Assembly: GCF_002149035.1 (NCBI RefSeq)
Contig: NZ_NGFP01000087.1
Coordinates: 1-32,866 of the forward strand
Source: Streptosporangium minutum
GTDB taxonomy: Bacteria; Actinomycetota; Actinomycetes; Streptosporangiales; Streptosporangiaceae
Direction of reading: 5' to 3'
DNA length: 32,866 bases
Below are positions 8,941 to 17,096 of the stretch, piece after piece. The position numbers were made by a program, and so were the translations under genes. A model generated the notes under the pieces. It worked only from the letters and a program-made list of their open reading frames with translations, did no database searches and had not been told where the DNA came from. Every line of letters starts with the position of its first letter. Position 1 is the first letter of the stretch.

Positions 8941-10071
8941 TCAGCCGGCGCTCGGGCGGGCGGGGGCCGAACTGGAGGCGCGCACCACGAGTTCGGGCTG
9001 GAAGACGATCTCCTGGTGCCAGTGCCCGGCGTCCCCCCGGGCGTCGGTGAGCAGGAGCTCGGCCGCGGCCCTTCCCAGCTGCTGCTTCGGCTGGCGGATC
9101 GAGGTCAGCGACGGCGACAGCAGTGCGGCGAACTCCACGTCGTCGTATCCCACCACGGCCATCTCGCCGGGGACGGCCATGCCGCGCTGCTCCAGGTTTC
9201 TCAGCGCGCCCAGCGCGACCATGTCGTTCATGCAGAACAGCGCCGTCGGCGGCGGGCCCGCCATGGCGAGCAGCTCGTCCAGCCCCGCCTCGCCCCCCGC
9301 GGCGTTGAGCACGGGCAGGGTGACCTCGGTGACGACCTCGTCGGGGGCGAGCCCGGCGTTGCGGACCGCCCGCAGCAGCCCTTCGCGCCGGTCCCTGCAC
9401 TGCCGTATGGCCGGCGGTCCGTTGAGGAAGCCGATGCGCCGGTGGCCCAGCGAGAGCAGGTGGTTGCCGGCGAGCTCGCCGCCGCGGACGTTGTCGACCG
9501 CCACGGCGCACAGCTGCGAGTCGGCACCGGGCCTGTCGAGCAGCACCACCCCGACCCCGCGCCGGTGGAGGTCGACGAGGTGGCCGATGTCGTCGCCGGC
9601 CGGCGTGATGAGGATGCCCGGCACCCGGTGCTGCTCCAGAGTCTGCAGGTAGTGGGCTTCCTTCTCGGGCGAGTCGTTGGAGCTGCACACCACCAGCAGG
9701 AGCTGCTCCTCCGACAGCCGGCTCTCGATGCCGGGCAGCACCTCGGTGAAGAACGGGTTGCCGATGTCGCGCACGACGACGCCCACCGAGCGGCTCGCGC
9801 CCGCCCGGAGCTGCCGGGCCGGCGCGCTGGGCACGAAGCCGAGCGTCTCGATGGCGGCCTTGACCCGCAGGAGGGTGGGCCTGGCGACGATCTCCGGCCG
9901 GTTGAGCACGTTGGAGACCGTGCCGACGGACACCCCCGCGTGGGCCGCCACGTCGACCATGCTGAGCCGGCGACGGCCCTGGGCCCGCGTGTCCTCGGCG
10001 TCGAGCTTGGCGCTCCTGCGAGGGCGGGGACGCGACGGCGACGCCTCGGCCGTCTTGTCGGTCTCGGTCAC
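8941..10071 (-). CDS. LacI-family transcriptional regulator
   Basis: The 376-residue protein has a LacI helix-turn-helix (MVDVAAHAGVSVGTVSNVLNRP, split here as ~38-60). A hinge and a periplasmic-binding-protein-like effector domain follow (SVGVVVRDIGNPFF, VVGYDDVEFAALLSPSLTSI). A 37-residue basic, disordered extension precedes the HTH; GTG 10071 is still preferred because AAGG lies 7 nt upstream. It sits between the genes it most likely controls, and each of their promoters carries the same palindrome, including its own. The effector is probably rhamnose or a rhamnoside, inferred from the GH78 neighbour. It is transcribed divergently from the GH78 gene and points toward the secreted enzyme gene. 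Confidence 0.95.
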   Translation of the reverse strand: MTETDKTAEASPSRPRPRRSAKLDAEDTRAQGRRRLSMVDVAAHAGVSVGTVSNVLNRPEIVARPTLLRVKAAIETLGFVPSAPARQLRAGASRSVGVVVRDIGNPFFTEVLPGIESRLSEEQLLLVVCSSNDSPEKEAHYLQTLEQHRVPGILITPAGDDIGHLVDLHRRGVGVVLLDRPGADSQLCAVAVDNVRGGELAGNHLLSLGHRRIGFLNGPPAIRQCRDRREGLLRAVRNAGLAPDEVVTEVTLPVLNAAGGEAGLDELLAMAGPPPTALFCMNDMVALGALRNLEQRGMAVPGEMAVVGYDDVEFAALLSPSLTSIRQPKQQLGRAAAELLLTDARGDAGHWHQEIVFQPELVVRASSSAPARPSAG

Positions 10072-10106
10072 CGGCGGACCTTTCTAGCTCGCCTGCTGGA
10101 GGTGCC

Positions 10107-10131
10107 AGTCTACCTGGTTGAAATGTTTCAG
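10107..10131 (-). promoter_or_regulatory. Promoter and autoregulatory operator of the LacI gene
   Basis: Minus-strand TAGACT (10112-10107) is a plausible -10 element, 35 nt before GTG 10071. The palindrome TTGAAATGTTTCAG (10118-10131, plus strand) lies between the -10 and -35 positions and would block polymerase. The -35 hexamer itself is weak. Confidence 0.6.
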
Positions 10132-10161
10132 TGAGCTTGTCACCAGTGATGGCGGGCAGGG

Positions 10162-10212
10162 TTGACGCCGGTTGCCGGGCTGTCTAGCGTTCCCTGGGTT
10201 GAAATGTTTCAA
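10162..10212 (+). promoter_or_regulatory. GH78 promoter with near-perfect LacI operator
   Basis: TTGACG (10162-10167) and TAGCGT (10185-10190) are exactly 17 nt apart. The operator TTGAAATGTTTCAA (10199-10212) begins 8 nt after the -10 element and spans the start of transcription. This is the clearest promoter in the window. The transcript would have a leader of about 55 nt. Confidence 0.8.
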
Positions 10213-10252
10213 TTGCTGGTTTCTGCTGGCTGGGCTGGAAGAGAGCGAACTC

Positions 10253-13200
10253 ATGGAACAGGCCGTCGCGGCCGCCCCCGCCGTCACCGATCTCCGGGTG
10301 GACGGCCGGACCGAACCCCTGGGCCTGGGCGAGAGCGCGCCGAGGTTCTCCTGGCGGCTCGCCGCTCCGGGCCGGGGCCGGTCCCAGAGCGCCTACCGGA
10401 TCGTGGTGGGCCGCGAGTGCGACCCGCTCGCCGAGGGCGCCGAGGTCCTGTGGGACACCGGAGAGATCGGCTCGTCCCGGACGTTCGACATCGCCTACGA
10501 GGGCCCGGAGCTGCGCCCGCGCACGCGCTACCAGTGGCGTGCGCGGGCGGCCGACGAGGCCGGCACGTGGGGCGACTGGAGCCCGGCGCACTGGTTCGAG
10601 ACCGGGCTCGGCGACGCCACGGGGTGGACCGCCGACTGGATCGGCACGCCCGCCGTCCCCGGCTCGCAGCGGCTCCCGTCCCTGGAGAACGTGCCCCGCA
10701 TCTGGGCCGCCGGCCCGCTCGGCCCGTCCGAGGCGCGGACCGGCGGTTTCCGCACCCGTTTCACCGTGCCCGGCGGGGCACGTCCCCTGTCGGCGTGGCT
10801 GGTGATCGGCGGCGCGCTCGATCCACAGGTCCATCTCAACGGGATGCCCGTGGCGGGGGAGGTCCGCGACGGGGCGTTCGTGGCGGACGCCGGCGACCTG
10901 ATCGACTCCGGGGAGAACGTCCTGGCGCTGCGGGCCGGCGCCGGGGACGGCCTGCCCGGTGGGCTGTGCGTGCGCCTGGAGGTCGTCGTGGAGGGCCGCC
11001 CCGCCCTGCCCCAGCTCGTCCCGGTGGCGGGGGAGAGCGCCGTGACCGTGACCTCGAACGGCCGTTGGCGGGCGGCGGGCGAGCCCGCGCCCGGGTTCGA
11101 ACAGCCCGGCTTCGACGACACCGGCTGGTCGCTCGCCGAGGAGGTGGGGCTGCACGGCGACCCGCCGTGGGGACGCGAGCCGGTCGCGGACCGCCCGAGC
11201 CCCTACCTGCGCCGGGAGTTCGACGTGCCCAGGCCGGTGAGCCGTGCCCGGCTGTACGCCACCGCGCTCGGCGTCTACGAGCTGCACCTCAACGGCATGC
11301 GGGTGTCCGCCGACCACCTGGCGCCCGGCTGGACCGACTACCGCCACCGCGTCACCTACCAGACCTACGATGTCACGGCACTGGTCGCCGAGGGGGGCAA
11401 CGCGCTCGGCGCCGTGCTGGCCGACGGCTGGTACGCCGGCAACATCAGCTGGTTCGGCTCCTTCCAGTACGGCAGGCGGCTGGCCCTGCGCGCCGAACTG
11501 GAGATCGTCCACGACGACGGCACCACGACCAGGCTGCGCACCGACCCCGACTGGCGGGCCGGCAGCGGCGCGATCAGGTACGCCGACCTGCAGAACGGCG
11601 AGCGGCAGGACCTGGCGGCCGAGCCGGCGGGCTGGACCGCGTGCGGGTTCGACGACTCCGGCTGGCTGCCCGCCGTACCGGTGAGCCCCCCGGCAGGGCG
11701 GCCGGCGGCGGCCGTCGCCCCGCCCATCCGGGTGCACGAGGAGCTGGCGCCCCGGGCGGTGTGGGAATCGAGCCCCGGTGTCTGGATCGCCGACTTCGGC
11801 CAGAACGTGGTCGGCTGGGTCCGCCTCACCGCCCGCGCCGGCCGGGAGCGGCCGGTCGTGCTGCGCCACGCCGAGGTGCTCGACCACGAGGGGGCGCTGC
11901 ACCTGGCCAGCCTGCGCTCGGCCCGTGCCACCGACGAGTTCCTGCCGCGCGGCGGGGCGGGCGCGGAGACCTTCGAACCCCGCTTCACCTTCCACGGCTT
12001 CCGCTATGTCGAGGTGAGCGGGCTGCGCGAGCCGCTCACCGCGGACGCGATCCGGGCCCGGGTGGCCTACGCCGCGATGGAGCCGGCGGGCGAGTTCGCC
12101 TGCTCCGACGAGCGGCTCAACAAGCTGCAGGACAACATCGTCTGGGGCCAGCGGGGGAACTTCCTGTCGATCCCGACGGACTGCCCGCAGCGGGACGAAC
12201 GGCTGGGCTGGACCGGTGACATCTGGGCGTTCGCCCCCACGGCGCTGTTCAACTACGACGCCCGGGCGTTCCTGCACAGCTGGCTCACCGACGTGGTGGA
12301 CGCGCAGACCGAGGACGGCGCCGTGACCCACGTCGTGCCCGACGTGCTCTCCGGCCGCGGCCTGTCGCCCAACCCCAGGGAGGCCGGCTCGCCCGGCTGG
12401 GGGGACGCCATCGTGATGCTGCCCTGGGCGCTGTACCGCCTGTGCGGCGACGCCGACGTCGTGGCCCGGTACTACGGGCCGATGCGCCGCTGGCTGGCCT
12501 ACCTGGACAGCCGCTCGACCGACGGGATCTTCCCCGACGAGGGCTTCGGCGACTGGCTGAGCATCGGGGCCGACACCCCCAAACGGCTCGTCGGCACCGC
12601 GATCTTCGCGCTGTCGGCGCGGCAGCTGGCCGAGCTGGCCGCCGCGCTCGGCCGCGCCGACGACGAGCGGGCCTGCCTGGAGGTGTACGCCCGGGTCCGG
12701 CGGGCCTTCCGCGCCGCCTTCGTGCAGGGGCCGGGGGTGGTGGAGAGCGGCACGCAGACCGCCTACGTGCTGGCCATCACCGCGGGCCTGCTGGAGGAGG
12801 CCGAGCTGCCCCGGGCCGCCGCGCACCTGGTACGCGACATCGAGGCGCGGGGCGGGCACCTGTCCACCGGCTTCCTCGGCACGCCGTTCCTGCTCGACGC
12901 GCTGACCCGGGCCGGGCACCTCGGCACGGCCTACCGGCTGCTGCTGCAGGACAGCTTCCCGTCGTGGCTCTACCCGGTCGTGCACGGCGACGCCACGACC
13001 ATGTGGGAGCGCTGGGACGGCTGGAGCCACCACCGCGGCCTGCAGGACCCGGGCATGAACTCCTTCAACCACTACGCCTACGGTGCGGTGGGCGCCTGGA
13101 TGTACGAGACGATCGGCGGCCTCGCCCCCGCCTCTCCCGGCTACCGGGCCATCGTGGTACGGCCGCGCCCCGGCGGTGACCTCACCTGGGCCAGGACGGC

Positions 13201-13438
13201 GCACCGGACCAGGCACGGCCGGGTGGAGATCGCCTGGCGGCGGGAGGGCGGGGACTTCACCCTGGAGGTGAGGGTGCCGCCGAACACCCGTGCCGAGGTC
13301 TGGGTCCCCGGCGGGCCCGCGGGCGTGACCGAGTCGGGCCGCCCGGCGGCCGAGTCGCCCGGCGTCGCCCTCGACCGGGTCATGGACGGGCACGCCGTCT
13401 ACGAGGTCGGCTCGGGCTCCTACGCCTTCCACGTCTGA
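10253..13438 (+). CDS. GH78 alpha-L-rhamnosidase
   Basis: The 1061-residue protein hydrolyses terminal alpha-L-rhamnose from glycosides or oligosaccharides. An Ig-like N-terminal domain (~10-120) is followed by an extra beta domain (~140-290, perhaps CBM67-like). Next come the Bac_rhamnosid_N region (YLRREFDVP..ELHLNGMRV), further beta domains, the (alpha/alpha)6 catalytic domain and a C-terminal beta domain. The GH78 hallmark DCPQRDERLGWTGD carries the likely general acid Glu649, and MWERWDGW carries the likely base Glu919. There is no signal peptide, so it should act on imported material in the cytoplasm. The frame is open to TTG 10172, but that lies in the promoter; ATG 10253 with GAAGAGAG upstream is chosen. 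It probably forms a single-gene transcript ended by two hairpins. Confidence 0.96.
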   Translation: MEQAVAAAPAVTDLRVDGRTEPLGLGESAPRFSWRLAAPGRGRSQSAYRIVVGRECDPLAEGAEVLWDTGEIGSSRTFDIAYEGPELRPRTRYQWRARAADEAGTWGDWSPAHWFETGLGDATGWTADWIGTPAVPGSQRLPSLENVPRIWAAGPLGPSEARTGGFRTRFTVPGGARPLSAWLVIGGALDPQVHLNGMPVAGEVRDGAFVADAGDLIDSGENVLALRAGAGDGLPGGLCVRLEVVVEGRPALPQLVPVAGESAVTVTSNGRWRAAGEPAPGFEQPGFDDTGWSLAEEVGLHGDPPWGREPVADRPSPYLRREFDVPRPVSRARLYATALGVYELHLNGMRVSADHLAPGWTDYRHRVTYQTYDVTALVAEGGNALGAVLADGWYAGNISWFGSFQYGRRLALRAELEIVHDDGTTTRLRTDPDWRAGSGAIRYADLQNGERQDLAAEPAGWTACGFDDSGWLPAVPVSPPAGRPAAAVAPPIRVHEELAPRAVWESSPGVWIADFGQNVVGWVRLTARAGRERPVVLRHAEVLDHEGALHLASLRSARATDEFLPRGGAGAETFEPRFTFHGFRYVEVSGLREPLTADAIRARVAYAAMEPAGEFACSDERLNKLQDNIVWGQRGNFLSIPTDCPQRDERLGWTGDIWAFAPTALFNYDARAFLHSWLTDVVDAQTEDGAVTHVVPDVLSGRGLSPNPREAGSPGWGDAIVMLPWALYRLCGDADVVARYYGPMRRWLAYLDSRSTDGIFPDEGFGDWLSIGADTPKRLVGTAIFALSARQLAELAAALGRADDERACLEVYARVRRAFRAAFVQGPGVVESGTQTAYVLAITAGLLEEAELPRAAAHLVRDIEARGGHLSTGFLGTPFLLDALTRAGHLGTAYRLLLQDSFPSWLYPVVHGDATTMWERWDGWSHHRGLQDPGMNSFNHYAYGAVGAWMYETIGGLAPASPGYRAIVVRPRPGGDLTWARTAHRTRHGRVEIAWRREGGDFTLEVRVPPNTRAEVWVPGGPAGVTESGRPAAESPGVALDRVMDGHAVYEVGSGSYAFHV

Positions 13439-13458
13439 GCCGGGCGGACGCCGGCGGA

Positions 13459-13496
13459 CCGGGCGGACGCGGAGGTCTTCCTCCGCGTCCGCCCGG
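13459..13496 (+). terminator. Terminator hairpin after the GH78 gene (17 pairs)
   Basis: CCGGGCGGACGCGGAGG pairs perfectly with CCTCCGCGTCCGCCCGG around loop TCTT, 20 nt after the stop codon. No T-run follows, only AAATTGAG. Confidence 0.85.
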
Positions 13497-13522
13497 AAAT
13501 TGAGCGTTTCATCAGAACTCCC

Positions 13523-13552
13523 CCCGCCGGCCGTGTCGAGACGGCCGGCGGG
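13523..13552 (+). terminator. Second hairpin in tandem (12 pairs)
   Basis: CCCGCCGGCCGT pairs with ACGGCCGGCGGG around loop GTCGAG. It follows the first hairpin by 26 nt and precedes the transporter promoter, so it may act as a back-up terminator insulating the transporter operon. Confidence 0.75.
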
Positions 13553-13581
13553 CCATGTGAACAAACCGTTATTGCTGGCTA

Positions 13582-13634
13582 TTGACACCACTTGGAGGTA
13601 TGACGACACTCGAAACATTCCTGAAACGTTCAAA
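13582..13634 (+). promoter_or_regulatory. Transporter operon promoter with tandem LacI-type half palindromes
   Basis: TTGACA (13582-13587) is a perfect -35 element. GACACT (13605-13610), 17 nt on, is a usable -10. GAAACATTC (13612-13620) and GAAACGTTC (13623-13631) are direct copies spaced 11 bp apart, one helical turn, and lie over the start of transcription. Each is a variant of the local operator core with one base missing from the right half. Confidence 0.65.
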
Positions 13635-13697
13635 TAACACCTCGGAACGAGGTGCTGGCGTAAGGCTCGATATGACAAGCGGAGAGGCAGTTCCATC

Positions 13698-14609
13698 GTG
13701 ATTGGCCGGAAGGCGCCACCAGGGCGCCGGCGCATCCCATGGGGTGTCTACCTGGTTCTCCTGCCCACCTTCGCGGCTCTCGCGGTGTTCGCCTACTACC
13801 CCGCCCTGAGCGGGATGCTGCACTCGCTCTACGAGTGGCGCCCCGGCTTCGCCTCGCCGTTCGTCGGCCTGGAGAACTACGTCACCATGCTCGGCGACGA
13901 CCTGTGGTGGGCGTCGTTCCGCAACATCGGGATCATCTTCGTCTGGGCGGTCACGCTCATGTGGGTCTTCCCGCTGCTGGCCGCCGAACTGGTCATGTCG
14001 CTGTCGAGCGAGCGGCTGCGCTTCGTCTTCCGCACCCTGCTCATCCTGCCGCTCGCCTTCCCCGCCGTGGTCAACGTGCTGCTGTGGCAGTTCATGTACG
14101 ACCCGCGGGACGGGGTCGTCAACAGCCTGCTGCGCGCGGTCGGCCTGGACGGGCTGGCGAGCAACTGGATCGGCGACCCGGACACCGCCCTGACCGCGCT
14201 GATGACCGTCGGCTTCCCGTGGGTGGCGAGCCTGCCGTTCCTGGTCTTCCTGTCCGCGCTGCAGAACGTGCCCGCGGAGATCTACCAGGCGGCGGAGGTC
14301 GACGGCGCGGGCAGGCTGCGGCGCCTGTGGAGCATCGACCTGCCGATGATGCTGCGAGACGTCAAGCTGCTGCTGGTCATGGCGGTGATCGCGGTGCTCC
14401 AGTACGGCATGCAGGCGCACATCATGACCAAGGGCGGCCCTGACAACGCCACCCAGGTGCCGGTGCTGCGCATGCTCGACGCCGCCTTCCTGGACACCGA
14501 CTGGGGTTACGCGGCGGCTCTCGGCACCGTGCTGTTCGTCCTGACCCTCGTGGTGAGCGTCGGCGCGCTGCTCGCCGGAAGGAAGGGAGGCCGGAATGCT
14601 CGTGCGTGA
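13698..14609 (+). CDS. Carbohydrate ABC transporter permease, MalF/UgpA type
   Basis: The 303-residue membrane protein has about six helices, beginning at VYLVLLPTFAALAVFAYYP. The EAA loop that docks the ATPase reads AAEVDGAGRLRRLWSIDLP. It belongs to the carbohydrate uptake CUT1 subfamily. GTG 13698 has GGAGAGG 10 nt upstream. It overlaps the second permease gene by 14 nt, indicating translational coupling. The operon contains no ATPase gene; in actinomycetes a shared MsiK-type ATPase encoded elsewhere often powers such importers. Confidence 0.93.
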   Translation: MIGRKAPPGRRRIPWGVYLVLLPTFAALAVFAYYPALSGMLHSLYEWRPGFASPFVGLENYVTMLGDDLWWASFRNIGIIFVWAVTLMWVFPLLAAELVMSLSSERLRFVFRTLLILPLAFPAVVNVLLWQFMYDPRDGVVNSLLRAVGLDGLASNWIGDPDTALTALMTVGFPWVASLPFLVFLSALQNVPAEIYQAAEVDGAGRLRRLWSIDLPMMLRDVKLLLVMAVIAVLQYGMQAHIMTKGGPDNATQVPVLRMLDAAFLDTDWGYAAALGTVLFVLTLVVSVGALLAGRKGGRNARA

Positions 14610-15495
14610 GAAGGCGCGGGCCGCCGAGCCGACCGCGGGGCCGGTGGCCGGGCGGGCGGCGAAGGTCTGGATGACCCGTACGCGCCGGACGGACCTGATG
14701 GCCGGCGCCGTGCTGTCGGTGCTCGCCTTCGCCGGCCTCTTCCCCTACCTGTTCATGCTGGCCGCGTCCGTCAAGGACAACGAGCAGTTCTACGAGAGCT
14801 ACTGGGCGCCCGCGTGGCCGATCAGGCTCGGCAACTACGCGGTGGCGTGGGAGCAGGTCAGCCCCTATCTGTTCACCTCGTTCGTGGTGGCGGGGTTCGC
14901 GATCGTCGGCACCCTGGCGCTCGCCTCGGCCGCGGCGTTCGTGTTCGCCCGCTACCGGTTCCCCGGCCGGAACCTGCTGTTCGGCCTCGTCGCGGCGCTG
15001 CTCATGGTGCCGGCCGTCACCAGCCTCATCCCGCTGTTCGTCCTGATGCGGGACCTGGACATCCTCGACACCCGGCTGGTGCTCATCATCCCGCACATCA
15101 CCGGCAACACCGTGTTCGGCATCGTGATCATGCGCACCTACATGGCGCAGATCCCCGAGGAGATCTTCGAGGCGGCCAGGGTGGACGGGGCCGGCGGGAT
15201 CCGCATGTTCGTCTCCCTGATGATGCCGCTGGCCCGCCCGGTCGTCGGCACGGTGGCGCTGGTCACCGTGCTGGGGGTGTGGAACGACTACTTCTGGCCG
15301 CTCCTCACCGTGCAGACCGACGAGTTCCGCACGATCCCCGCGGGTCTGGCGTTCTTCGCCAACCAGAACGTGCAGCAGTGGGGGCCGCTGTTCGCGGGCT
15401 ACACCCTGGCGAGTCTCCCGCTGCTGCTCATGTTCACCTTCCTGTCCAAATGGTTCCTGGCGGGCATCCAGGGCGGGATCGTCTCCGGCAAGTGA
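14596..15495 (+). CDS. Carbohydrate ABC transporter permease, MalG/UgpE type
   Basis: The 299-residue partner permease has helices from ~35 onward (AVLSVLAFAGLFPYLFMLAA). The EAA loop AARVDGAGGIRMFVSLMMP and the C-terminal FLSKWFLAGIQGGIVSGK end are typical of MalG-like proteins. ATG 14596 is preceded by GGAGG at 5 nt and lies inside the first permease gene, so the two are probably made in equal amounts as the membrane channel heterodimer. Confidence 0.93.
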   Translation: MLVREKARAAEPTAGPVAGRAAKVWMTRTRRTDLMAGAVLSVLAFAGLFPYLFMLAASVKDNEQFYESYWAPAWPIRLGNYAVAWEQVSPYLFTSFVVAGFAIVGTLALASAAAFVFARYRFPGRNLLFGLVAALLMVPAVTSLIPLFVLMRDLDILDTRLVLIIPHITGNTVFGIVIMRTYMAQIPEEIFEAARVDGAGGIRMFVSLMMPLARPVVGTVALVTVLGVWNDYFWPLLTVQTDEFRTIPAGLAFFANQNVQQWGPLFAGYTLASLPLLLMFTFLSKWFLAGIQGGIVSGK

Positions 15496-15527
15496 CCGCT
15501 CCTGCGGCCTGCCCCATGCCATGACTG

Positions 15528-15545
15528 TATTGAAACGTATCAATA
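15528..15545 (+). promoter_or_regulatory. LacI-type operator upstream of the binding-protein gene
   Basis: TATTGAAACGTATCAATA is an 18-bp palindrome with a single mismatched pair, and its core matches the regulator's other sites. It lies between the second permease gene and the binding-protein gene. TGTATT (15526-15531) could be a -10, so a separate regulated promoter for the binding protein is plausible; a clear -35 is not visible. Confidence 0.65.
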
Positions 15546-15578
15546 TCTAACTCACCCCCCTTGAAAGGACCAGGCTCC

Positions 15579-17051
15579 ATGAACACTCCCTCCACACGCC
15601 GCCGCAGGGCGGCGGCGTCGGTCGCGCTGCTGGCCGCCGGCGTGGCGGCCGGCGGATGCGGACTGCTGGGCACCGACAAAAAGGCCGACTCGGACGGCGC
15701 CGCGGGGCAGGGCAAGGTGACCATCACCTTGGCCGGCCCCAACCAGTGGAACACCAGCGGCAGCAGCTTCGGCCCCTCCTGGGAGGCGCTCGTCGACGCC
15801 TTCGAGAAGCGCGAGCCGGGCATCGAGGTGCGCACCCAGGTGCTCCCGCTCGACGGCTTCATCCAGACGATCACGACGCAGCTCGCCGCCGGCACCGCGC
15901 CGGAGCTGGTCTTCAACCAGCCGCCGCACAAGGCCCACGAGGTGCACGCGCTCGACGCCGAACTGGACAAGCCAAACCCCTACGTCGAGGGCAACCAGAA
16001 ATGGCTCGACGTCTTCAAGAAGGAGTACTTCGGCCCCGGGGTCAGCAAGGCGGTCAGCAAGGAGAGCGGGAAGCTCGAATACATCCCGTTCAACCTGGTG
16101 GCGATCGGCCTGTTCTACAACAAGGACGCCTTCGCCAAAGCCGGCGTCGACCAGCCCCCGGCCACCTGGGAGGACTTCAGGTCCGCCTGCAAGAAGCTGA
16201 AGTCCGCCGGCTACGATCCCGTCGCGCTGGACAAGGGCGGGCTCGCGCCGGGATGGACGTGGGAGTCGATCAGCACCCAGCTCCTGGACAAGTACTACGA
16301 CAAGTGGAACGCCTTCGACGCCACCGGCAAGCCCGGCACGGCGCCGACCGTGACCGAGAAGTCGATCAGCAAGGCGATCAAGGAAGGTGCGCTCACCGCC
16401 GCCGGGACGCCGGAGGTGGCCGAGTCGCTCAAGCTCTACAAGGAGTTCTTCGACTGCGGCACGCCGAACTGGACGGGCGTGGCCGACGGCGGCGCCACGG
16501 TCGGCCACCGCGACTTCGTCTCGGGCAAGGCCGCCATGTCGTGGGGCACCGACTTCGCCGTCGAGGCGCTCAAATCGGACGCCAAGTTCCCGATCGGCAC
16601 CATGCCGTTCCCGACGATCACCAAGGCCACCACCCCGCTGTCGACGGACGCACCCGCCAGGTACGGAGCGTCGGTCGGCGGTACCAGCTACATGGTCCCG
16701 TCCACGGTGAAGGGCGAGAAGTACGCCGCCACGATCAAGTTCCTGCAGTTCATGAGCTCGCCGGCGGTCAAGCCGTGGCTGGACGCCACCGGCGGCCTGC
16801 CCGCGATAGAGGGTGTGGAACCCTCTCCCGAGACCGCCGGCCTTCTCCAGGGCGAGTGGGGCAAGCCGTTCCGGGTGACCGGGCTGCCCGGCGGTCCCGA
16901 GGGCACCTCCTTCCGCGACGTGTTCGACGGTTACCTGCTCGGCAAGCGCCCGCTGGACGAGGAACTGCCCGACCTGCAGAAGTGGTGGGACCGCGGGGTC
17001 GAGGCCGGCATCAAGAAGAACAACTGGGGCGAGGAGGACTGGGCCAAGTAG
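15579..17051 (+). CDS. ABC transporter sugar-binding lipoprotein
   Basis: The 490-residue extracellular solute-binding protein (family 1) starts with four arginines, then a hydrophobic stretch and lipobox AAGGC with lipidated Cys27. The mature protein would be membrane-anchored and deliver the sugar to the two permeases. Family features include VTITLAGPNQW near the start, a middle LEYIPFNLVAIGLFYNKDAF, and GTSYMVPSTVKGEKYAATIKF. ATG 15579 is chosen over the upstream in-frame TTG 15561 because AAAGGA (15564-15569) is the ribosome site. A dedicated operator sits upstream. The exact ligand cannot be read from sequence; rhamnose-containing oligosaccharides fit the neighbourhood. Confidence 0.94.
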   Translation: MNTPSTRRRRAAASVALLAAGVAAGGCGLLGTDKKADSDGAAGQGKVTITLAGPNQWNTSGSSFGPSWEALVDAFEKREPGIEVRTQVLPLDGFIQTITTQLAAGTAPELVFNQPPHKAHEVHALDAELDKPNPYVEGNQKWLDVFKKEYFGPGVSKAVSKESGKLEYIPFNLVAIGLFYNKDAFAKAGVDQPPATWEDFRSACKKLKSAGYDPVALDKGGLAPGWTWESISTQLLDKYYDKWNAFDATGKPGTAPTVTEKSISKAIKEGALTAAGTPEVAESLKLYKEFFDCGTPNWTGVADGGATVGHRDFVSGKAAMSWGTDFAVEALKSDAKFPIGTMPFPTITKATTPLSTDAPARYGASVGGTSYMVPSTVKGEKYAATIKFLQFMSSPAVKPWLDATGGLPAIEGVEPSPETAGLLQGEWGKPFRVTGLPGGPEGTSFRDVFDGYLLGKRPLDEELPDLQKWWDRGVEAGIKKNNWGEEDWAK

Positions 17052-17096
17052 CCCGGTCGGAGGCACCCCCGCCACACCCCCCGAGCAGGAGATGCA

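Noticed and set aside
13499-13512. ATTGAGCGTTTCAT as another LacI-type operator
   Set aside because: Only the right half (CGTTTCA) matches; the left half is out of register, and the site lies between two terminator hairpins, away from a promoter.
10184-13735. Minus-strand open frame of 1183 codons opposite the GH78 gene
   Set aside because: It is a shadow of a high-GC gene: the opposite strand has clear GH78 domains, and the antisense product has low-complexity Gly/Arg/Val/Gln content, no motifs and no ribosome site.
15561-15578. TTG 15561 as start of the sugar-binding protein
   Set aside because: It overlaps the ribosome site AAAGGA and would add six residues ahead of a normal lipoprotein signal.
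17052-17096. Terminator between the binding-protein gene and the large secreted enzyme gene
   Set aside because: No stable hairpin is visible in the 45-nt gap, so co-transcription is more likely.
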